From DASUZB01 sp036377075 (lineage in GTDB: Bacteria > Actinomycetota > CALGFH01): a stretch of DNA of 18,150 nt. The notes under the pieces are model-generated. The model was not told the DNA's origin. It searched no databases and worked only from the letters and a program-made list of their open reading frames with translations. The translations under genes were made by a program, and so were the position numbers. The stretch's first letter is position 1. Each line of letters opens with the position of its first letter. Below, piece by piece: positions 13,728 to 18,150 of this stretch. Location of the stretch: NCBI GenBank assembly GCA_036377075.1, contig DASUZB010000327.1, positions 1-18,150 on the forward strand. The letters are read 5' to 3'.

Positions 13728-14816
13728 TCAGGCGGTACGCGAGGTGATCGAGTAGAGCCGTAGCCCGGACCGGATGAGCAGGGTGTCCTTGCCGGACGCC
13801 GCGACCATGGTGTCGAGGTGGGTGCCCGGCGCGGACACGTACTGCCCGACGAAGGACTGGCTGCCCTTGTTGCCCCGGGCGTAGAAGACGCCGTTGGAGG
13901 CCGTCCAGACCACGAAGATCGAGCCGGAGGTCGCGCCGACCCGCGGCCCGCTCCCGGGCGCGAGGAAGACGTGGCTGGTCCACGCGCCGGTGGTGTTCTC
14001 CGCCTCGACGATCCGGCCGTCGCGGACCCAGGTGAGGAACGTGAAGCCAGCGATCCGCTTGACGTCCGCGCTGTTGTTGTGGGTGCCGAGCGAGCTGAAC
14101 ACGCGGCTGGACCAGGCGGTGTTCGGGTTGGTCGCCACCCAGAGGTCGGACGGCCCGTCCGCCGCGGGGGCGGTCTGCCGGGTCCAGGCCATGACCGCGC
14201 CGCGGGTGTCCAAGCTGATCGACGGCTGGGCGTTGTCGACGTCCGGCCCGGTGAAGGTGATCTGCTGGTGGTCGGCGGGCGTCCCGAACGTCTTCGCCTG
14301 GAACAATTGCAGCGGCGCGAACTCACCCGGGCCGACCTGCTCGGTCCACACCGCCCACCACTTGCCGCCCTCGGCGCTGACGTCGGCGGTGGGGGTCGTC
14401 ACCTGGCTGCTGGCCGCGGTGGACAGCACCCGGGTGGGGAAGAAGGCGCCGGCATGCGTGCGCTTGGTGACGCCGATCCCGCTCGGGTTGCCCGCCGCGT
14501 CCGTCATCAGGTAGACGAGGTAGGTCGCGGACTCGTCGGCGTCGACCCCGAGCACCACCCCGCGGTACGGCGAGAGCACCCGGGTGTATCCCTGGGTTCC
14601 GCCCTGGAAGTAGTAGATCGCCCGGCGGCAGGCGTCGAATCCGGCGAAGCCGCGGATGGTGCCGCCGCCGAAAGCGGCGTCGGCGGTGCCCTGCGTGGCG
14701 CACGGCGGCGCCACGACCGTGGTCGGCGCCGTGAAGCTGTCGGCCGCGAAGGCTGGAGACGGCAACGCCAGGACCGCCAGGCAGGCGGCCCCGGCAACAG
14801 CGAGACGACGGAACAT
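13728..14816 (-). CDS. secreted protein of unknown function, propeller-like
   Basis: 362 aa. A Sec-type signal peptide is clear: MFRRLAVAG, hydrophobic core ACLAVLALP, then PSPAFA with likely cleavage after Ala24 (AFA-ADS). The mature part has two cysteines (39, 63) that could form a disulfide. It is rich in beta strands, Thr, Ser, Gly and Trp. A recurring hydrophobic-x-Trp-Thr/Val motif appears at WAVWTEQ (Trp157), VMAWTRQ (Trp211), FLTWVRDGR (Trp263) and FVVWTASNG (Trp304), spaced 41-54 residues apart. This suggests blades of a beta-propeller. There is no sorting signal, lipobox or C-terminal membrane helix, so it is probably released. ATG 14816 is chosen because AAGGAGG lies 5-6 nt upstream and the signal peptide starts there. 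I do not recognise the family; an extracellular glycan- or protein-binding role is only a guess. Confidence 0.8.
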   Translation of the reverse strand: MFRRLAVAGAACLAVLALPSPAFAADSFTAPTTVVAPPCATQGTADAAFGGGTIRGFAGFDACRRAIYYFQGGTQGYTRVLSPYRGVVLGVDADESATYLVYLMTDAAGNPSGIGVTKRTHAGAFFPTRVLSTAASSQVTTPTADVSAEGGKWWAVWTEQVGPGEFAPLQLFQAKTFGTPADHQQITFTGPDVDNAQPSISLDTRGAVMAWTRQTAPAADGPSDLWVATNPNTAWSSRVFSSLGTHNNSADVKRIAGFTFLTWVRDGRIVEAENTTGAWTSHVFLAPGSGPRVGATSGSIFVVWTASNGVFYARGNKGSQSFVGQYVSAPGTHLDTMVAASGKDTLLIRSGLRLYSITSRTA

Positions 14817-14932
14817 GAGCCCCTCCTTGGGCTGCAGACCCTGATCCCTGCGTTCCAGGACGACGCGACCTCGCGGCGCGGTTGCCCCCGAAGGCCGCCG
14901 GTGCAGGCGGACCGGCTCCACCATCTTGTCAC

Positions 14933-14970
14933 GCAGGAGAACTCCTGCAGGACGCGGGGGCGGTCCTGCA
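14933..14970. repeat. overlapping inverted repeats of GCAGGA half-sites
   Basis: GCAGGAG-AA-CTCCTGC (14933-14948) is a perfect 16-nt palindrome. It shares bases with a second perfect hairpin, TGCAGGAC (14946-14953) pairing with GTCCTGCA (14963-14970) across a 9-nt loop. The two cannot form together in one RNA. They sit 117-154 nt upstream of the secreted protein start and 40 nt past the stop of the short minus-strand ORF. They could be an operator for tandem dimers, an attenuator-like switch, or the terminator of the TetR transcript. Confidence 0.45.
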
Positions 14971-15010
14971 ATCGTCATGTCCCAATTCTGGAGTCGCGGC
15001 GCCGGCCGGG

Positions 15011-15226
15011 TCACCCCTGCTGGGCCTGCCCTGGCAGGCCCGCCTGGTCGAGCACCCTGGCCTGCTCGGCCACGAACGCCGCGGCGGCGTCCTGCAGCGC
15101 CAGCCGCAGGCTGGCGACCACCACGCCCTCGGCCAGCGGGCCGAGGCGGCCGAGGGCGGCGGTCAGCTCGCCGACCCGCTCCGTTGGCATGCCGGCGGCG
15201 GCGAACGGCCGCCACAGGTGCCGCAT
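15011..15226 (-). CDS. short helical ORF, perhaps a remnant
   Basis: 71 aa from ATG 15226, 41 nt after the TetR stop on the same strand. The sequence MRHLWRPFAAAGMPTERVGE followed by three amphipathic helices (around LTAALGRLGPLAEGVVVASL and RLALQDAAAAFVAEQARVLD) looks like real protein. It resembles the C-terminal helical dimerisation or effector part of bacterial regulators such as MerR-type proteins, but no DNA-binding domain is present. No Shine-Dalgarno precedes the ATG, and the frame continues open upstream as an antisense-like Arg/Pro-rich sequence with no credible start. It may be a genuine small protein read through from tetR, or the 3' end of a decayed regulator gene. Confidence 0.4.
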   Translation of the reverse strand: MRHLWRPFAAAGMPTERVGELTAALGRLGPLAEGVVVASLRLALQDAAAAFVAEQARVLDQAGLPGQAQQG

Positions 15227-15267
15227 CGCCGTGCCGGGCCGGCGCGGCCGCCGAGGGCGGGGGAGCG

Positions 15268-15882
15268 TCAGGGACGCAGCATCGGCATGACCACGTCGTC
15301 GACCACCGAGACGACGTAGTCGTCGGGGACCGGCGGGCCGTCCGCCATGAACCGCTGCGCCACCATGGACGGCCCGACCTCCGCGCAGACCTGGTTGACG
15401 GCCTGGGGCCGCACCTGCCCGCGCTCGGCGCCGCGCCGCAGGACGTTGACGAGCATCTCCTTGCGCGGCGCGAGGACGCGCTCCTTGACCAGGCGGGCCA
15501 GCGGCTGGCCCTTGTCGACCTCGGCCGAGAGGGCCTGCAGCGCGCAGCCGGCCGGCGAGTTCATCATCGCCGCCATGCGGCGCAGCAGGTCGAGCAGGTC
15601 GTCGCGGACGTCGCCGTGGTCGGGCAGGTCGTCGGCGGACGGCAGGGCCTGGTCGAGCGCGTCGACCACGAGGTCCTCCTTGCACGTCCAGCGCCGGTAC
15701 AGTGCCGCCTTGCCGGTGTGGGCGCAGTTGGCGACGCCCTCCATGGTCAGGCCGCCGAGCCCGGCCCGCTGCAGCTCGTCGAGGACGGCGTCGAAGATCG
15801 CGCGCTCGAGGGCCTCGCCGCGGCGCCGGGTGTGGACGCCGGCCCGGCCGGCACCCGCCGTCGGGTCCGCCTCAACGGCCAT
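15268..15882 (-). CDS. TetR-family transcriptional regulator, probable local repressor of the exporter
   Basis: 204 aa. A helix-turn-helix lies at about 36-68: LTMEGVANCAHTGKAALYRR then WTCKEDLVVDAL, the standard TetR pattern in which the recognition helix precedes YRRW and K..L. The remaining helices form the ligand-binding and dimer domain (SPAGCALQALSAEVDKG is typical of a TetR C-terminal subgroup). ATG 15882 has GGAGGT about 6 nt upstream. It is divergent from the DHA2 exporter, with 123 nt between the starts that hold two matching operator-like sites. The usual logic is repression of both genes until a substrate of the pump binds the regulator. An N-terminal extension of about 20 residues is Ala/Gly-rich and probably flexible. 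The ligand is unknown. Confidence 0.9.
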   Translation of the reverse strand: MAVEADPTAGAGRAGVHTRRRGEALERAIFDAVLDELQRAGLGGLTMEGVANCAHTGKAALYRRWTCKEDLVVDALDQALPSADDLPDHGDVRDDLLDLLRRMAAMMNSPAGCALQALSAEVDKGQPLARLVKERVLAPRKEMLVNVLRRGAERGQVRPQAVNQVCAEVGPSMVAQRFMADGPPVPDDYVVSVVDDVVMPMLRP

Positions 15883-15915
15883 CGGTGGACCTCCGTGAGA
15901 CGCACATAAGAAAAA

Positions 15916-15937
15916 TAGTGAACGCTTGCGTTCCTAA
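15916..15937. promoter_or_regulatory. TetR operator candidate 1
   Basis: TAGTGAACGCTTGCGTTCCT followed by AA contains the perfect palindrome GAACGC-TT-GCGTTC (15920-15933). It shares 17 of 22 bases with a second site 46 bp downstream and overlaps the -35 of the exporter promoter. This is the strongest candidate for the TetR binding site. Confidence 0.65.
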
Positions 15938-15954
15938 TCCGGGCAGTGTACGGT
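15926..15954 (+). promoter_or_regulatory. promoter of the DHA2 exporter gene
   Basis: TTGCGT (15926-15931) and TACGGT (15949-15954) are 17 nt apart, matching the TTGNNN and TANNNT patterns. The -35 lies inside operator 1. The -10 lies in a weak palindrome GGGCA/TGCCC (15941-15958). The predicted start near 15961 touches operator 2, so repressor binding would block both ends of the promoter. Confidence 0.5.
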
Positions 15955-15961
15955 GCCCGCC

Positions 15962-15983
15962 TAGTGAACGCAATCGTACCTTA
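15962..15983. promoter_or_regulatory. TetR operator candidate 2
   Basis: TAGTGAACGCAATCGTACCT followed by TA repeats the first ten bases of operator 1 exactly and most of the right half, as a degenerate palindrome. It sits at the predicted transcription start of the exporter. Confidence 0.55.
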
Positions 15984-16005
15984 GGTCAGGGGGCGAAAGC
16001 ATCTC

Positions 16006-17547
16006 ATGACGGTCACCGAGTCGGTGGGGCCACCGGCCGCGGGCGCGGCACGGCGCGGCCACCACCCAGGGCTGGCGCTCGCGGTCATCGCGGGGGCGCA
16101 GCTCATGGTCGTGCTGGACGCGACCATCGTGAACATCGCCCTGCCGCACATCCAGCAGGCCCTGCACTTCTCCACCACCAGCCTGTCGTGGGTGCTCAAC
16201 GCCTACACGCTCACGTTCGGCGGGCTGCTGCTGCTCGGCGGCCGCGCCGGCGACATCCTCGGCCGCCGCCGCGTGTTCGTCGCCGGCATCCTGCTGTTCA
16301 GCCTCGCCTCGCTGCTGGGCGGGTTCGCCACCTCGGCCGGCTGGCTGCTGGCCGCGCGCGCCCTGCAGGGCGTCGGCGGCGCCATCGCCTCGCCGACCGC
16401 GCTCGCCCTGATCACCACCAACTTCCCCGAGGGACCCCAGCGCAACCGCGCCTTCGGCGTGTTCGCCGCGGTGTCCGGCTCCGGCGCCGCCATCGGCCTG
16501 ATCGCCGGCGGCATGCTCACCTCGTGGCTGTCGTGGCGCTGGGTGCTGTTCGTCAACGTGCCGATCGGCATCGCCATCGCGCTGCTCGCGCGGCTGTACA
16601 TCAACGAGTCGGAGTCGCAGCCCGGCCGCTTCGACGTGGCCGGCGCGCTGACCTCGACGGCCGGCATGGCCTCGCTGGTCTACGGGTTCATCCGGGCCGC
16701 GCAGGAAGGCTGGGGCGACCGCGTCACCCTCGGCGCCTTCGCCGCCGCCGCCGTCCTGCTGGCCACCTTCTTCCTGATCGAGACCAGGACCAGCCACCCG
16801 ATCACCCCGCTGCACATGTTCGCCAACCGCAACCGGGCGGGCAGCTACGTCGTGATGCTCGCGCTCGCCGCCGCGCTGTTCGGCATGTTCTTCTTCCTCA
16901 CCCTGTTCGTGCAGCAGGTCCTCGGCTACAGCCCGCTCAGGGCCGGCTTCGCCTTCCTGCCGGTCACCGCGGCGCTGATCTTCACCGCCCAGTTCGCCTC
17001 GCGGACGCTGCCGCGGTTCGGGCCCAAGCCGCTGATGACGGCCGGCGCCGTGCTGGCGGTCGTCGGCCTCGGCTGGGTCTCGCAGATCTCGGTGACCAGC
17101 GGCTACCTCGACGGCATCCTCGGGCCGATGATGATCTTCGGCTTCGGGATGGGCCTGCTGTTCGTGCCGTTGACGATCGTGGCGGTCTCCGGCGTCGACC
17201 GGCACGAGTCGGGCGCGGCCTCCAGCCTGCTCAACGTCATGCAGCAGGTCGGCGGCTCCCTCGGCCTGTCGATCCTGGTCACCGTGTTCGGCACGGCCAG
17301 CAGGAACGAGGCGAAGACCCAGGTGGCGCGGTTCTTCGCCAACGCCACCCCGCAGCTCCGCGCCCAGTTCGCCCAGACCGGCCAGCTCCCCGCCCCCTAC
17401 GCCAGCAACGTGCTGGCCCACGGCATCTCCTCGGCGTTCCTGCTGGCGGTGGCGTTCGCCGCGCTCGCGCTGGTGACCTCCGTGGTGGTGGTCCGCGCCA
17501 CCGCCTCCGAGGTGGACCCCTCCGCGCTGCCCGGCATGGGCGGCTGA
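16006..17547 (+). CDS. DHA2-family (EmrB/QacA-type) MFS multidrug exporter
   Basis: 513 aa with about 14 hydrophobic segments. Family motifs are present: LDATIVNIALP in TM1 (motif D1), GGRAGDILGRRRVF between TM2 and TM3 (motif A), GSGAAIGLIAGGML in TM5 (antiporter motif C) and the SWRWVLFVNVPIG loop. Members export drugs, dyes or the cell's own metabolites using the proton gradient. ATG 16006 follows a leader of about 45 nt with a G-rich stretch at 15989-15993, some 12 nt before the start; no better start is visible. The hydrophilic C-terminal loop NEAKTQVARFFANATPQLRA is periplasmic in related proteins. It is controlled most likely by the divergent TetR gene. The substrate cannot be deduced, and no biosynthetic genes lie nearby. 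Confidence 0.92.
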   Translation: MTVTESVGPPAAGAARRGHHPGLALAVIAGAQLMVVLDATIVNIALPHIQQALHFSTTSLSWVLNAYTLTFGGLLLLGGRAGDILGRRRVFVAGILLFSLASLLGGFATSAGWLLAARALQGVGGAIASPTALALITTNFPEGPQRNRAFGVFAAVSGSGAAIGLIAGGMLTSWLSWRWVLFVNVPIGIAIALLARLYINESESQPGRFDVAGALTSTAGMASLVYGFIRAAQEGWGDRVTLGAFAAAAVLLATFFLIETRTSHPITPLHMFANRNRAGSYVVMLALAAALFGMFFFLTLFVQQVLGYSPLRAGFAFLPVTAALIFTAQFASRTLPRFGPKPLMTAGAVLAVVGLGWVSQISVTSGYLDGILGPMMIFGFGMGLLFVPLTIVAVSGVDRHESGAASSLLNVMQQVGGSLGLSILVTVFGTASRNEAKTQVARFFANATPQLRAQFAQTGQLPAPYASNVLAHGISSAFLLAVAFAALALVTSVVVVRATASEVDPSALPGMGG

Positions 17548-17570
17548 CCCCGGCCACCCGCAACCCCGCC

Positions 17571-17602
17571 GCCGAGGGGCCCGGTCGACCGGGCCCCTCG
17601 GC
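17571..17602 (+). terminator. perfect palindromic terminator after the exporter gene
   Basis: A 32-nt perfect palindrome centred on GTCGAC (17584-17589 region) begins 24 nt after the exporter stop. In RNA it would make a stem of about 14 bp with a 4-nt loop and no U tract, a common actinobacterial terminator form. As DNA it could also serve as a symmetric protein-binding site. Confidence 0.75.
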
Positions 17603-17694
17603 CGCCTGTGACGCACGGCACTGACGGCGCCGGCCCCAGCCGTGCACCATCGCCAGTACGCGGCCCAGGCAGGTGGGGGCCGCCGTCCGGGGGG

Positions 17695-17730
17695 CGGGCC
17701 GGCCGGGCCCAGCTCGGCCTGGCCGGCCCG
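17695..17730. terminator. second strong hairpin, possible bidirectional terminator
   Basis: Bases 17695-17709 pair with 17716-17730 (15 bp with one G-U pair, outer arm CGGGCCGGCC) around a 6-nt loop. It lies 93 nt after the first terminator and may insulate the last gene from read-through. Confidence 0.5.
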
Positions 17731-17905
17731 GAGGCCTCCCTTGCTTCCGCGGGTTTCTTCCGCCCAAATCAGGTCATCCTGTGATCGACGCGACCGTATG
17801 GGGCGTAACGCAGGCGCCAACCGGGCGCCGGCGGCGCGAGGTCGTCGTGCTCGGACGCCACGTCGCCGTCCGGGATGACCGTGACGGCCAAGGAGGGGGA
17901 ACCTC

Positions 17906-18150
17906 GTGGGTATCCTCGGTTGGATCATCCTCGGTCTGCTCGCCGGAGCGATCGCCAAGGCACTGCTCCCAGGCGACGACCCTGGTGGGATCATCGTGAC
18001 GATGATCATCGGCATCATCGGCGCGCTGCTCGGCGGGTTTCTCGCCCAGGCGATCTTCAGCGTCGATACGCTCGACAACTTCTTCGACCTGAGCACCTGG
18101 CTGACCGCGATCGTCGGCGCAATCATCCTGCTGCTGCTCTACCGCCTGGT
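17906..18150 (+). CDS. GlsB/YeaQ/YmgE-family (transglycosylase-associated) membrane protein, 3' end cut off
   Basis: GTG 17906 follows AGGAGGGGGA (17891-17900) by 5 nt. The frame is open to the window end (81 codons visible, close to the family's usual length of about 85). The sequence MGILGWIILGLLAGAIAKAL, then LLPGDDPGGIIVTMIIGIIG with a following GALLGGFL, is characteristic: three membrane helices (about 3-20, 29-50, 64-79) with a PGxDPGG loop after the first. Family members are small inner-membrane proteins often induced by envelope, acid or general stress; the biochemical function is unknown. Codon use is slightly less GC3-biased than that of the exporter. It is separated from upstream genes by two hairpins, so it should have its own promoter. 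Confidence 0.88.
   Translation, partial: MGILGWIILGLLAGAIAKALLPGDDPGGIIVTMIIGIIGALLGGFLAQAIFSVDTLDNFFDLSTWLTAIVGAIILLLLYRL

Larger units (their letters stand above)
17548..17905. other. 358-nt intergenic region with hairpins
   Basis: No convincing gene is present. It holds a perfect palindrome (17571-17602), a small inverted pair GCACGGC/GCCGTGC (17613-17619, 17639-17645) and a second strong hairpin (17695-17730). A less GC-rich stretch from about 17740 to 17810 probably contains the promoter of the final gene, although no hexamer pair is convincing. Confidence 0.6.

Noticed and set aside
14814..15215. N-terminal extension of the secreted protein frame up to 495 residues
   Set aside because: The signal peptide and Shine-Dalgarno place the start at 14816; the extension is Arg/Pro-rich and not protein-like.
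17685..17695. GTCCGGGGGGC shared with the left arm of the GT2 inverted repeat (9332-9342)
   Set aside because: The 11-nt match is G-rich, low-complexity, and the flanks do not align; chance is likely at this GC content.
17752..17777. GGTTT and GGTCAT spaced by 15 nt, like a general-stress sigma promoter before the GlsB-type gene
   Set aside because: The -10 part matches only loosely and the leader would be about 120 nt; not enough to annotate.
15961..18126. 721-residue minus-strand frame across the exporter gene and the terminators
   Set aside because: It runs opposite an unmistakable transporter and through two strong hairpins, with His/Gln/Gly-rich low-complexity sequence.
1..18150. CRISPR arrays, tRNA genes, transposases, attachment sites
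   Set aside because: I looked for evenly spaced repeats, cloverleaf arms with CCA ends and DDE/recombinase motifs on both strands and found none.

Overview
The window is very GC-rich DNA with strong G/C preference at third codon positions. It carries GTG, TTG and possibly CTG starts, many 1-8 nt gene overlaps, and several families typical of Actinomycetota: a DUF4193 zinc-ribbon protein, an Lnt/Ppm1 pair, F420-type oxidoreductases and a DHA2 exporter with a divergent TetR regulator. I read it as the chromosome of an actinomycete. The archaeal-type repair operon suggests one outside the best-studied genera, but the lineage cannot be fixed from this sequence alone.

Left part (1-7044): the 3' end of a luciferase-like, probably F420-dependent oxidoreductase and a small orphan ORF are followed by a four-gene plus-strand operon. 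It encodes NurA nuclease, HerA translocase, an SbcD/Mre11 nuclease and an SbcC/Rad50 ATPase, with gaps of 17, 15 and 0 nt. This is the HerA-NurA plus Mre11-Rad50 DNA-end resection set known from archaea. The operon probably ends at a hairpin just after sbcC.

Middle part (7045-10913): a 238-nt non-coding stretch holds a good -35/-10 promoter and a structured leader. It leads into a tightly packed operon: DUF4193 zinc ribbon, apolipoprotein N-acyltransferase (Lnt), polyprenol-phosphate-mannose synthase-like GT2 (Ppm1 type), a helical hypothetical protein and a PPOX-fold, probably F420-dependent, oxidoreductase. The Lnt/GT2 pair links lipoprotein N-acylation with supply of polyprenol-linked mannose for extracytoplasmic mannosylation. 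The GT2 gene carries an in-frame palindromic insertion.

Convergent block (10914-13114, minus): an adenosine deaminase-family enzyme is translationally coupled to a divergent, C-terminally short S-adenosylhomocysteine hydrolase homologue. The residue pattern raises the possibility of deamination-first nucleoside salvage (S-inosylhomocysteine route) or another new substrate.

Right part (13192-18150): a hotdog thioesterase (possibly leaderless) converges on a secreted, propeller-like orphan protein. Next come a short helical ORF and a TetR regulator, divergent from a 14-TM DHA2 exporter across an intergenic region with two matching operator-like sites. Strong hairpins follow, and the window ends inside a GlsB/YeaQ-type membrane protein. 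I saw no tRNA, rRNA, CRISPR array, transposase or prophage gene.
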